Source: Nemophila menziesii
Lineage: Eukaryota > Streptophyta > Magnoliopsida > Boraginales > Hydrophyllaceae
DNA: 64,000 bases
Reading direction: 5' to 3'
Assembly: GCA_029959085.1 (NCBI GenBank)
Contig: JARWIR010000016.1
Span: 6,431,441-6,495,440, forward strand
Numbering within the stretch: the first letter of the stretch is position 1; each line of letters begins with the position of its first letter. The notes below the pieces were generated by a model, which ran no database searches, had not been told where the DNA came from, and saw only the letters and a program-made list of their open reading frames with translations. The translations under genes were made by a program, and so were the position numbers. Positions 33,470-48,569 of this stretch are shown here, one piece after another.

Positions 33470-34569
33470 TTGGTCGCAAGTTGTCATGATTCACCTTATG
33501 GAGGAAACTTCAAGGGTGATCGTACAGCTGCAAAGGTACTTCAGTCCGGTTTTTATTGACTTACAATTCACAAAGACTATCATGAGTATGTCGAGAAATT
33601 CGAGATTCCATTTCACTGGAAGTATTTCGAAGAGAGATGAGATGTCACTTAACAAAGTACTAGAAGTGGAGATTTTTGATGTGTGGGGTATCAGTTTTAT
33701 GGGAATTTTTGTCTCATTCCACGATAATCAATATATCTTACAATTTGTGGATTATGCGTCAAAATGGCTTGAAGCGGTAGCATTACCAACAAATGATGCA
33801 AGAGTGGTGATCAAGTTCTTGAAATAACACATCTTTACACGACATGGAACGCCTAGAGTAATTATTAGTGATAGAATTACATATTTTGGTAACAAATACA
33901 TCAAGGCGGTGTTAGCACAGTATGGAGTGAGGCATATAGTATCAACCGCGGATCATCCAAAAACAAATGGTCAAACTGAATTCTCTAACCAAGAGATAAA
34001 GTCGATTCTGGAGAAAACTGTGGTACCAACGAGGAAGAATTTGTCAACAAAGTTAGATGCATTATGGGCTTATCACACTGCATTTATAAAACCTATAGGT
34101 GCATCTCCTTATCTAATGGTGTATGGTAATGCGTGTCATTTACCATTCGAGCTTGAGTTAGGAGCGTACTGTGCAATAAAAGCATCCAACATGGATAAAA
34201 AACTAACCGATGAGAAATGAATAATGCAACTTATTGATCTTGATGATATCCGTTTTCATGCCTATGAGAATGCAAAACTTTGCAAGCAGAAAAACAAAGA
34301 AATGGCATGACAAATGGCTTTGCGAGAAACAATTTGAAGTGGGACAAAAGATCCTTAAGTACCGTTCCAAATTCAGCAATTGTCCGGGGAAGTTGAGATC
34401 TAAGTGGTCGAGTCCATTCATTGTTACCAGGGTCACAGCTCATAGAGCCATTGAGGTAGAAAACCCAATCGGGCACCGCACTTTCATGCTGAATGGTCAT
34501 CGGTTGAAGACATATCATAGAGGTGAGAAATTTGATAAAGTGGAGGTCATCTACCTTCTCGAAGCTTAG
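33470..34569 (+). pseudogene. Athila-like Ty3/gypsy integrase relic
   Basis: Three frames together trace a gypsy integrase. Zinc-binding region traces near 33500-33660 (DRTAAKVLQSGFYW in one frame, SGSISKRDEM-like FTGSISKRDEM in another). Core: DVWGISFMGIF, YASKWLEAVAL, HGTPRVIISD, ADHPKTNGQTEFSNQEIKS and GASPYLMVYGNACHLPFELE. C-terminal: KKWHDKWLCEKQFEVGQKIL, CPGKLRSKWSSPFIVTRV and LNGHRLKTYH, ending at 34569. GNACHLP followed by the ELE segment is the Athila-lineage style. It is broken by a stop at 33825-33827 and frame slips near 33590 and 34220. Confidence 0.85.
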
Positions 34570-34799
34570 TGATTCTTGAGGTAACACATCAAACTTAACG
34601 ACATTAAAAAAAGCCAATTAAGGGTGAAAACGCATTTGTAGAATAGTTTATTGTTTTCATAGTGTATTTATTATTAGTTTAATGTTTAAATTTTGTGTAT
34701 TAGTGTGTATTACAGCTAATGGAAAAGAAAGGTTTAGTATGTTTTTTGTAGGTAAGTATATTTGTGAGTTTAGGGTGTCTTGGAGAAGAAATTTATATG

Positions 34800-35240
34800 T
34801 CCAGCAGCTCTGGGCGGCATACCGGTCCCATGACCGACATACTGTTGCCTTCGAAAGGGTCGTGACGGTTACGCCACAGTCTAAAGTTAGAAAGTCGCGA
34901 AGCACTGATCGACAAGCTGACCTTCTAGGCGGCAATGCCGATCCCAAACCGTGGTGTCACTCGCGATAAAGGGTCACAATAGTATCCAAGTCAAAAATTT
35001 ATGAGCACAAGACTCTTGGCCCATTAAGCGACATGTCGGTGAAGGAGAATGGGTTGCAACGGTATAGGCCACAATATAAAGACAAAAACATGAACATATA
35101 TGACCGGCAAGCTGATCCTCTGAGCGGCATGCCGGTGCATGGACCGTGTTACTCGCGCCAACTGTGCCACAGTCTGGGAACAAAGAAATAAATGCCCGGC
35201 AAGCCGGCCCTTTGGACGGGAATGCCGGTGCAATGGCGGC
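34800..35240 (+). repeat. GC-rich CCGGCATGCCGG-type imperfect repeats after integrase
   Basis: Five related pieces: GGCGGCATACCGGTCCCATG (34814), GACAAGCTGACCTTCTAGGC (34911), GCGACATGTCGGTG (35028), CCGGCAAGCTGATCCTCTGA (35103) and CCGGCAAGCCGGCCCTTTGG (35194), each followed by a GGCATGCCGGTGC-like word. Such repeats between pol and the 3' LTR are known from Athila and Tat-type elements. Base composition is far more GC-rich than the surroundings. Open frames here are not genes. Confidence 0.65.
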
Positions 35241-35559
35241 TGAGAAACGTTAAAGAGAGTCCTTAGGGTCTCTAAACATCAGAAACCTTAAACCTAGCCT
35301 CCTTAAACTTCACAAAAATAGATATATTAGTCCCAAAATCCATTAAAAGACCCTGAATGCTTGATACAACCTTCCACAACACACCAACACACCATCAAAT
35401 ATTCCATTCATCCATCACAAACACATAAAATCATCCAGATTCATTCCACAACAACGTTCAACACTAAAGATCGTCAAGTTTTCAAGATTTTTTCCACCAC
35501 AAGTAAGCTTAATTCCTTCCCTCGTCCTTCATAAAACACCATCAAAACACCATAAAAAG

Positions 35560-36040
35560 GCATTCCCTATATAACAACCTCAAGAAACACCAATCATTCA
35601 AAAAGTTTAAACGACAATAAAATAAATAATTTTTGATTGGTTTTCGCCAAAGGACTAATATGAAAATAAGATAAATAATTAAATAAGATGCAAGATAATT
35701 AAAATTCTAATTGAAAAGAAAAGGGGTGAGAGATATGCTTAAATCTTGCAGGAATTCCCCTAATCAACTATTTAAACATTGTTTGATATAAGGGCAAATT
35801 TGTTTTTGCTTATTAGTCGAGACTCAAAAGTCTCTTTACCTCCCTCCTGGGTAGCTTAGAAATCAATCATCCTTCACTAAAGACCCTTCCCAGGTGACCC
35901 CAAAATGTTTTCGAATGATTTAAGTTCTAAAATATTGATTATCTAGCTAGGCAAGACCTCCTGGTTCACTACCACACACTATACGCTTATATATTAGTTT
36001 CAAATTCAGACCCTCCCAGTTTTTAGCCAAAAGTCTATTA
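35560..36040 (-). mobile_element. Athila-like LTR fragment (minus orientation)
   Basis: Read on the minus strand it contains GTATAGTGTGTGGTAGTGAA, GTCTTGCCTAGCTAGATAATC, TTTCTAAGCTACCCAGGAGG and GAGACTTTTGAGTC, matching the fragment at 32540-32880 in order. It lies in the opposite orientation to the preceding integrase. Confidence 0.6.
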
Positions 36041-36097
36041 CTACCCAACGCGTGATCAAGGCATGAATAGGAAACAAGCACAAATATAGAGAAAAAT

Positions 36098-36461
36098 CTA
36101 TTTTTAGGCCATTAAATATGGTTGAATTTTTTTAAAGCCAAGCGTTTAAGAATGCTCATTTTTAGGCCAAATGAATTAATAATGCCTATTTTTAGGCAAT
36201 TTTACTAATTCTATGAGATATTTTATAAATTTTAAGGACAATTTGGACATTTTAATAAAACTATATATTTATTTGACCACATCACAAACTAGGAATTCTA
36301 TTTGATGTGCCCAAATTACCCTTAAAATCTATGAAACATCTCACTAGATTAGTGAAATTGCCTAAAAATGGGCATTACTAATACCTTTGGCCTAAAAATG
36401 AGCATGTTGAAACGTTTGACCTTAAAATATTTCTATCCCATAGGTAATGGCCTAAAAATGG
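36098..36461. mobile_element. Foldback element with ~150-bp inverted arms
   Basis: The left arm starts CTATTTTTAGGCCATTA and the right arm, read inward, CCATTTTTAGGCCATTA. Both arms then share AAACGTTT/AAGCGTTTAA, ATGCTCATTTTTAGGCCAAA, TAATGCC(T/C)ATTTTTAGGCA, ACTAAT, GTGAGATGTTT/ATGAGATATTT and TTTTAAGG. The arms together take up most of the 364 bp. No transposase. Class is unresolved (MULE-like foldback possible). Part of one arm recurs at 18290-18430. Confidence 0.75.
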
Positions 36462-36639
36462 AATTTAATCAATGGAATACAATACCCAATTAATCTCAAT
36501 AATAAAGTATCCCAAAATCAAATAACTTATAAAATACTTAATAAGGGTTGATACCCCTCAAGCACAATATGTTAAATTCATAAATAAAAATATAAAATCT
36601 ATAGAAAAGTAATTCTAAAATCATCTACAAAATGAAAAA

Positions 36640-36836
36640 CATAATGAAATTACTCTTTGTAATTAAGAGAATTAGATATGGGATGGAGGAGAATGGTGGA
36701 ATTGGGTGATCCATCCTCCTCTTCTCCACCTCCTTCTCCAAACGTTTTTGCTCTTGCCTCTTCCGCTTGCGGGATTCGAACCATGTACCTCTCACTTGAG
36801 AGACAAAGCCCTGGCCAGATGAGCTAGCTCACCTAG
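36640..36836 (-). mobile_element. tRNA-derived SINE
   Basis: On the minus strand a box A (TAGCTCATCTGGCCAG, 36811-36826) and a perfect box B (GGTTCGAATC, 36773-36782) are spaced as in a tRNA, followed by about 130 bp of unrelated body. There is no acceptor-stem pairing, so this is a SINE head, not a tRNA gene. Its 3' end and target duplication are not fixed. Confidence 0.6.
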
Positions 36837-36839
36837 TTT

Positions 36840-38440
36840 TTATGCCCATTTCACGCCTTGGGATGGGGTTTATCTTGGCTTTTTGACTTATTCTATTCAT
36901 CTTGTAATCTCGAATTAATCATGCACCTAAAAGATACACACTTAACACACAATTAAAGCTTAAAAGCTCTATTAATAGCAACATGTACAGAACAAGAGAA
37001 AAATGTACAAAATGACAAATACTAGGGAAAAATCCCTCACTTAGGCTCAATAAACTCCCAAATAATGTCTCGTGAGTGGATTAACCCATCACAAAAAGTG
37101 AGACATTAATGTGTCAGATGCCTGGATCACTAAATCACATCTATGGTTTCATATATTAACAACTATGATCTGTTTTAAATGTATGCTCACAATTTGATAT
37201 ATGGACCAATTATGAGTTATGAAGGTCCCGTGTTCGATCGTCTAGCTACCCGTAAACCACTCAACATATTTAAAGTTTCTATGTCCGATCCACGCTAACC
37301 GCATTCCTCTAATTTTTTGTCGTCTAAACGATATGATATTCAACTTTACCTAGCGGACTTGGATTTACTTCTCGTTAACATAACAAAAAATTTCCTTAGT
37401 ATCTTCAGGCATAGGTTTACATAGTCTTAATAGTACATAATATATATTTTTTGACGGCCCAAATGCTTTACATAAAGAGCGGTCATGATCGGTCTAGCCT
37501 CTTAAATCACACCATTAGGTATACACCTGAAGGCCCATGTTCGATCTACACTGACAACATTCCTCTGACTTCTTGCCGTCTTAGTAATTAGGAAATCGGA
37601 CTTTCACCCAAGAGACCTGACCCGATCCCCGTCAATGGTACAAATTTTTTTAAGTGTCTTTTTACATGGATTTTACCTAGTATATTTACATAATATTTAT
37701 GTTAAATCTGTATACATCCTTCTATGTAATAGCGAGTTTTAAACTTTAATTTTACATTTTTTTCTAATTATTTTTACTCCATATTGCGGAAAATCTCATA
37801 GAAGTTTCACGTATTTTCCTTTTCTTTTATTGTGATTTAGTATTTGTTTATGATAAATGCTACATATATTTGCTAAATTTGTATATATTTTACGTTTTCA
37901 GGTTTGATTACAAGTATTTTTTTTATCACTTGAAATATTGCCAGGATATTATATTTTAGAAAAATTATCAAAATATTGTAATTACAGATGTGGATTTGGA
38001 AGCAGATAAAATTTTGATGGTAATAGATGTGTATTTATTTACAATATTTTTAATGGATTTGGATACATCTGTGCTCTTTTCGAGAATATTCGATCTATTT
38101 CCATTCATTGTTACACATATATTGAAAAAATAGACACAGAAAGCCTTCTTATATATACACAACATGTCAACGTGTTAAAAGTGAACCATGGCTTATATAT
38201 TAAAATCTAGGTGGAAGAAACAAAATTAATTTCTTAAGTCATTTAATGTGATAATTTATAATTAAGATATTTCAAAGAATAAATCGTCGGTACGAGGCCA
38301 AGGAACCGAAATATTGTAATAATAAAAATATTTAAAATATTTAGTTGACTGCAATATTAATAACCATTAATTGAAATAAGACTATTAAACTTTATTTATT
38401 GCGAGAATGAGAACATTATATCATTAATGCACCATTAATG
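36840..38440. other. Intergenic upstream of YUCCA-like gene; SINE-like relics
   Basis: Near 37225-37330 and 37530-37590 two related pieces carry a box-B-like word (GTGTTCGATC, ATGTTCGATC) followed by CGCTAACCGCATTCCTCTAA-like sequence and TTTTTGTCGTCT or TTCTTGCCGTCT. They look like two diverged copies of one SINE-like repeat. The rest is AT-rich without a gene. The gene promoter presumably lies at the right end, but I see no clear TATA box. Confidence 0.4.
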
Positions 38441-38555
38441 ATTAACTACAAATTTGTATACCCAACTTATTATTTTGCACATTTTTGTAACAATCTATAG
38501 CAAAAACCATACTCCACAAAGAGTTAGAACACACCAAAATCCAAAAAATAAAAAA

Positions 38556-40225
38556 ATGGAGGAAGGAACCACAGTATTGATCATTGGAGTAGGCCCTGCT
38601 GGTTTGGCAACCTCAGCATATCTTAACGCTAATAAAATACCAAATGTAGTGTTAGAGAGAGAAGTTTCTTACGCTTCCTTATGGAGGAGTAGGTCTTACA
38701 CAAAACTAAGACTTCATCTCGGTAAGCAATGTTGCCATCTTCCATTCAAGGCATTCCCAGTTAACGCACCTCCATATGTGCCACAAAAAGAATTCGTTGC
38801 TTATTTAGATAACTATGTATCTCAGCTAAGTATCAATATTGTATGTCAAAGGAGTGTATTTTTAGCGTATCATGACAATGTTAATAGAAAATGGATTGTG
38901 GCAGCCAAAAATATGGATTCTGGCCTAGAAGAATATTATTTTTCCAAGTTTCTTATTGTCGCAACAAGTGAAAATTGTGAGGGATTTACTCCTAAGATTT
39001 CAGGATTAAGAGGGTTTAGTTGGGAAATCATCCACTCTCAAGACTATAAGAATGGAAAGAATTACAAAGATAAAAATGTGTTGGTGATTGGATGTGATAA
39101 TTCCGGAATGGAAATAGCTTATGATCTATCAAATATGGGTGCCAACACTTCTATCGTTGTTCACCATCCGGTAAATGCATCTTAATCCCTTTATCTTTTT
39201 TAATATAAAAATAATAATATTGTCCTAATTTATGACAATATATCTTTCTTTTAGGTCCATATTCTTAACTATGATCTATCCCACCTTGGAACAAGATTGT
39301 TGAGATTTATGCCTTGTGAAGATGTAGACAAAGCCATCCTGGCGTTTGGAAAATTACAATACGAAGATCTATCTCAATATGGTATTGTGAGACCGAACAA
39401 GGGACCTTTTTTTATAAAAGGAACCACTGGTCACGATCCTGTTCTTGACATGGGGACGATTAAAATGATCAAAGAAGGCACGATAAAGGTATCCATATTT
39501 TACATTTAACTTTTTTATTTATAGTATTTTTTGATAACTTTTATAGCATTTTATTTTAATAAGTAATATTGATATTTCTGGAATAGGTCTTGCCTTCAAT
39601 TGAGAAGGTTATTGGGAATGTTGTGGTGTTCTCAAACAAGTATCAAAATAATTTTGATTTGCTAGTGTTTGCTCCTGGTTACAAAAGCAAAGTACTCAAA
39701 TGGCTAAAGGTATTTTGTTTTGCATATTTTGAATTTGATAAATTAGTTAGTTACATACTTCAAAATTTAGTGCATTCACAATTAATTTATAATAAAGTTT
39801 CAATAACTAATCTCTTTGTCAACTATTTTAATTTCATATATATTAATTAATATTAATTATCAATAAATTGGATATGACTGTAGAAACGGGGTGAAGTTCT
39901 TCTCAATGAAGAAGGAATTCCACAAATAACAACCCCCAGCCATTGGAAAAGAGAAATGAGACTTTATTCATCTGTATTTACGAGTGACGAGCATTTTGGG
40001 GATGCAAAGAAAATTGCAGTAGATATTCAATCGATCCAGAAATATGAGGATGATGATGATTTGGTTCTAATGTTTATAATGTTGTTGGTAGTGATGGTCG
40101 CAGCGACGTTGGTGTATCTCCCATCGTTGGTGATGGTTTTGGTGGAGGTAATGGTGACCATGAACACAATTAAGGTTTTTTTGGTAGGTCTAGTTAGTCT
40201 AGAGTACTCTAGACTATCATTTTAA
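38556..40225 (+). CDS. YUCCA10/11-like flavin monooxygenase, 4 exons, altered motifs
   Basis: Exons 38556-39170, 39255-39488, 39587-39709, 39884-40225 (437 aa), all GT-AG. The start is the ATG after an A-rich leader, giving MEEGTTVLIIG. YUCCAs oxidise indole-3-pyruvate to auxin with FAD and NADPH; the closest remembered relatives are YUC10 and YUC11. The FAD motif GVGPAG (residues 11-16) is good. Other sites differ from the family: ATSEN for ATGEN (136-140), FSWEIIHSQDY for the FxGxxxHxxxY motif (154-164), GCDNSG for GxGNSG (179-184), VHHP where the family has an Arg (202-205), FAPGY for FATGY (311-315). After IAVDIQSI (368-375) the frame runs on as an acidic then hydrophobic tail (376-437) unlike the family end; the GF(A/S)RRGLxG block is shortened to VFTSDEHFGD. 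It is a diverged copy and activity is doubtful. Confidence 0.8.
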
Positions 40226-43683
<3,458 letters not shown>

Positions 43684-43801
43684 ATACTTTAGTATATAAC
43701 AGAAAAACATAATTATACAATAACTATATTCTTCTTCCTTTTAACTTCCCCTTCTATCTTCTCCATTCCCTACACTCTTAGAACACTGATGTCTCCTCAT
43801 T

Positions 43802-45285
43802 TGTGATAGTAAAATATATTTCCGAGACATCAATTTAGGCGTATTTATTAGTATATAGGTCGATTTTCGCATGAGTTAGTGTACTTTCGTATTTTGGATC
43901 TTGAATTGGTTATTTATTATTTTTAGAGCATATTGGGTTTAATTATTTATTTAGTGTGAAGATTTAGAGATATATGGTAATTAATTAGAGTCCAAGTTGG
44001 TTCCAAGAGCTAAAGGAAATAAGATAAACATGGAAATTGAAGATAAGGAAACAAAAGTTAAAAATATGGAAAAGGAAAAGCTGCCTTAAATCTGAATTCC
44101 AGCACCTACGACCACAAATCAGCATATATCTTAAAATCGGTTAGAAATATAGAGAAACGATCAAGAGAAAAGTTAAAGATATTCCCGAGACGATGAATTT
44201 CGGCTACTCATTCGCGTTAAACGGATAAGTATTGTAGCTGTTAGGACCAAAACAAAAACAGGGCTGATTTCATATTTTTGGGCTACGAATTTGAGTTGGG
44301 CTAGGAGTCCAATACTTACCTTCTCCTTCAAGAAAACGATTAGGTCAACCTATACACTATAAATACAGCCTCGTAACATTAGAAAAGGATCATTGGCAAA
44401 ACCCTAAGCCAAGAGGAAGCTTACAACACAAGAAAAGAAGTCTAGAAGGAGTTGTGCATCAAATATCTCTTCTTCAACCTTTGAATTTGTAATTTCTTTA
44501 TTTTTTTTTCCATTAGTATGAACTAAATTTCTATTTAGCTTGAGTTTTAGGATATATGTATGAACCCTAGTTTTGGTTGACATCTATCTAATTCTGGAAT
44601 TCTATGTTTTAAATTGAATTATTGTTTTTATTCTCTGTTTATGTGTTTGGATTTATATTATGTGTTCTTGTGGATCGCGACCATATAGAATTACCATCAT
44701 AGTAGTTAGGTCACCATTGATAACTGTGTTTAATTACAATTTTAGCACATAACGTCTAGTGTACGGTTTAGATCTGACAAATCAACCTAACTAGATAATC
44801 ACCATGGTTTAGTGTATTGCTATTTAACCAATTGCAGGAAAAGTTTGCTCAGGACTCCATATTGATACAGGTAAACCCTATTTAAAACTACCTAGTGCAA
44901 TTGGAATCGATTATTGAAATACTACATAATTTACCCTTATATGTTTAGAACGGCAAAACTAGTGGAGATTACATGCTATTTACTCAAGCTAAACTCTCAT
45001 ATTATCTTCTTCTCTTGCATTTAAAATTCTGTCTTTACTTTATTAGTTTAATTTAGTTAATAAAAAACCCAGTAAAAATCTATTTGTCTTTTATTTCTTT
45101 GCGTTTTATTTGTTCTAGCTTTTAATATTTGCACTTGATTATTGCATAAGATTCTCCTAACCTTCGTAGTCTCTGCGGAACGAATCTTACTTATTTATTA
45201 AAACTTGCATACGATCTGTATACTTGCAGAACCGTGCTAGGCTAGGGTGATTATTTGCACTTATTTATATCCTATTTTTATCACA
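43802..45285 (+). mobile_element. Athila-like Ty3/gypsy LTR, ~1.48 kb
   Basis: Starts TGTGATAGTAAAATATATTT, where TGTGATAG pairs as a short inverted repeat with the TTATCACA at its end (45278-45285). CGAGACATCA follows the start just as in the LTR at 59712. TATA motif CTATAAATA near 44358. Internal block ACGTCTAGTGTACGGT, CCTAACTAGATAATCAC near 44752-44810 is shared with other LTRs. Downstream CCCTAGTCGACACC replaces the leader; no primer-binding site or gag is preserved. Flanking 5-mers do not match, so it is either truncated or rearranged. Confidence 0.75.
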
Positions 45286-47400
45286 CCCTAGTCGACACCA
45301 AACACATACATTAGAGTCCTCAATGGATTAATTGCGACCACATTACACTCTTATCACTCTCATATATGTGTTCTTCTTCATCTTTTTTCTTTCATATACT
45401 ACGTCAGCCCTAATTTCACATATTTCTGAGTTATGCCTAAAATTGTTGAGTTCATCAATATTAGAAATCTATTATTAGAATATCCAAATAATGTCTTTAA
45501 AATATAATATACATATGTCTTATATTTATGTTTGGAAGTCTACCTATCCATAAGGAATATATTTGCAATTTTTTGTAATTACACTAGAACTTTTTTAGGT
45601 TGTCTCTACTTGATAACTTGAGATAACATGATATATTGTTGACACACAATAGACAGTTTGTATAAAACTAAGAGTTATTTGCACCATTTGTCCCTGTCGT
45701 TATAGGAACAACCGAATATGTCGAAAAAATTACATGTTCATATATGACCCTCCATTTCGAATAACACAATGAGATATATGATATTGTTTGAAATTCATGG
45801 GTACACTTTGCTATTTTTTGGAATATAGGGATTAATAGTGCAATTGATCCTGAAAACAACATACATTGTAAGGAGATTATATAGAGCGAACTTAATTTTT
45901 TTCACTTTCACTGCTCAAATAATCAAAGAAATAAGTAACTGATCTGATAAGTTTGGATTAAGAGATGTTGAAACTAGTGAAAATTAACCTTTAAATTACT
46001 TTCATTTAATGGGTGATTGATAAATTTGTAAACCATTTGTAACATGACACATAATTTATATTCGAAATATTGGTAGATTTGTTCCTTGGTATATATATAT
46101 ATATTGTCGAGCGAGTTTTATCATGTACTTTTCTTCTTAGAATCACGCATACTAGTGAAATTCAATTAACTAACTCTTTGTAATGAACGTGTTTCAAATA
46201 TACTCGACTACACTGGTCCAAGACAATATTCAAAACAGAAATGATATGTGACTAAAACGGGAAACTTATCTACTACGGTATAAACTGTAGAATCAATTTT
46301 TTTGTATAATTCCTATTTATGGTCTCACTTCTCATTGTTTTAGTATAAAAGTTTTTAAATCAATAATGGATCTCTTAATTTTGAAGTATTTCCTATAGAT
46401 ATAATGAAAGGGATCAAAGTTAAAGACAAACAAATATCCAATCCCTACGATGACTCATACTCTTTTTCGATTGTTAAGTCGTACCAATATACAGAGAAAG
46501 ATACCTCTAGAGAACAACCACTTCAGCCTAGATAGCCTAAGGTGGTGGCAGAAGTGATAGAAGAACCACCACTTGTGGCTGAAGGATAAGATGAATGTAA
46601 TCCAGTTAAAATACCACGATCAACAGTCCAATATGGGAGACGTACGTCAGCGTAGGTCCACCATGAGAAAGGTTTTACCGTATCAGAAGAAATAATCGTT
46701 TATGTAGTCAATTATGCTACAATAAAGAATCCAAGTACTTGTAAAACCTTCACAAAAAAATAATTCTAACCTTCACAAGTACTTGTAAGTACTATCTTTT
46801 GAAAAAACGATATGTTTCAGATCATAAATATCTAGGTGGTGTCAAAACAGAGCAACAATTAGTCAAATCCTTTATTGACATTGCCATATCTTCATTAGCA
46901 AAATATTCAACATCTAGAAATGAATTTACCATAATAGAACATGGTTCAGTTCCTACATCAAAACAAATATCAAAGAGATGTTTGCTAATAAGCTTGGGGA
47001 AAAATAATATGTATAAAGAGGTGGAATGGGCACCACTAGGTAGTAACCCGATGCTATTGAGGATGGAAAAATAATATAGAGAAAAGAAAACCCGAGGAGG
47101 TATATATTGAAACTCTCATGGTAGAATATACAAAGGAAGAGAACATTGAAGAGATAGATGTTCATTCGGAGAATATCTAAATGATGAAGAAGAAACAATG
47201 GTCAAGATATAGGACACTCATTCAAGCTTTCCAAAGAAAATTATAGCGAGAAATATGTATCAGTAACTTCTGAAACTGAAACTACAAGGATGATATGTCA
47301 ACTTCTTTTTCAGTTGATAAACGATAAATACCAAATAAAAGATTATTTGCATCACCTTTCGATAAGGTTTTGTTTAATGTTATGTTAAATTTATACTTTT
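45286..47400. other. No gene; possible small MITE at 45675-45850
   Basis: At 45675-45850 the two ends are loose inverted repeats (TTTGCACCATTTGTCCCTG and, read inward from the right, CAATTGCACTATTAATCCCT). The same words resemble the minisatellite monomer at 62.8-63.8 kb. The open frame 46799-47074 (+) and the sequence around it are not recognised. Confidence 0.35.
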
Positions 47401-48560
47401 CTCCAAGAAATTTTATAATATATATTCTTTTTATTGTTTTATATTTTTTTATGAGTAAACCATTGGAAGGTGCATCTTTTACTAGACCTCCTCTTTATTT
47501 AGGTTATAGCTCTTGGGGAAAGAGGATGGAGGAATATCTACAGTGCGTCGATTGTGCGATTTGGTCATTCTTGAGTAAAGACCCCTTTATGACATAAAAT
47601 GAAAAAAACAAAGTTAGAATTAGTTTGATAGCCCAAGAAGATAAGTCTTATGAATATCTTACTCAAGAAGATATGGCGAAACTCAGACAAAATGCTAAAG
47701 TGTTGATTATTCGGGTACGTGTACTCTTCGAGTTGGGTAGAACTTAGTTACTGAATAATAGTAACTATATTACATTTGGGGATGCTTAGATCTCTCGAAT
47801 GAAATCATCAATATTAACACCGAGGAAAGAGAAGATGATCATCACGGTTTTATCGCTGTTATGGCCATTGACGAGGTAGTCTCTTATTATAATATTCCAT
47901 AATCTTTTAATGATTTTAGTGATGAGTTTGATTATGATTTTATGTTTCTTTCTCTTAACCAAAATATTGAGCATTATTTTTAAACAGACAATATTTCGTA
48001 AAATAATTTTAAAAACAAAATAAAAGAGATATAAAGGCTTTTGTCTAAACTTAGATGTTTTATTGAAAACAAATGAATAGTATATTTATGAACATCTATT
48101 TATTGAAGAAAACAAAAGACACATATAAGAAAATATTTTATTATTTTAAAAGGTCAAGGACCTAGAGGAATTTATCTTATTTTTTCAAAAGGACAACAAA
48201 ACTTGGACTTGAGATTTGGTGTAAAAAGAAAGTGTTTTGAGAAAACTGGTTTAATTTTTCATCATATGATCATACAAAGATATTTGAGAAATAACTTGTT
48301 TTACAATCTCACTCTCATAGTGTAACCTACTTTGATAAATCCTTATCCACATATTGTGAAAGACATGACCATTTTACATTTCATTGCTTTTATCGTAAAG
48401 AATTAGAGTTAGATTCCCTAGTACCTTGTTGGCAAAGGTAAAAGTGGATTGTATATGGTAATACTAGCCCTTAGGGATCCAAACAAACATGGTACCTAGA
48501 AAATTCTCTATGTGATTTGAGGACAAGAGCATCAAGGATGATCGTATCACATGGTAGGTA
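47400..48560 (+). pseudogene. Copia-type gag relic (UBN2-like), very degenerate
   Basis: 47460-47597 encodes TRPPLYLGYSSWGKRMEEYL and CAIWSFLSKDPFMT, in the pattern of copia gag N-terminal domains (P-L-F-x-G-x-x-Y-x-x-W-x-x-R-M-E, then W-x-x-I-x-x-G-P). After a stop, 47600-47720 reads EDMAKLRQNAKVLII, also gag-like. Near 48340-48420 YCERHDHFTFHCFYRKEL resembles a CCHC knuckle. Many stops separate these pieces. Confidence 0.4.
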
Positions 48561-48569
48561 GAACTTGGG

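Noticed and set aside
34682..35233. Open frames in the GC-rich stretch
   Set aside because: They follow the repeat structure between an integrase relic and LTR; no protein family.
36760..36836. Functional tRNA gene on the minus strand
   Set aside because: A and B boxes are present, but the acceptor stem does not pair and a SINE-like body follows.
46799..47074. 91-codon open frame suggesting a viral or retroelement protein
   Set aside because: I could not match it to a pararetrovirus or retroelement protein with any confidence.
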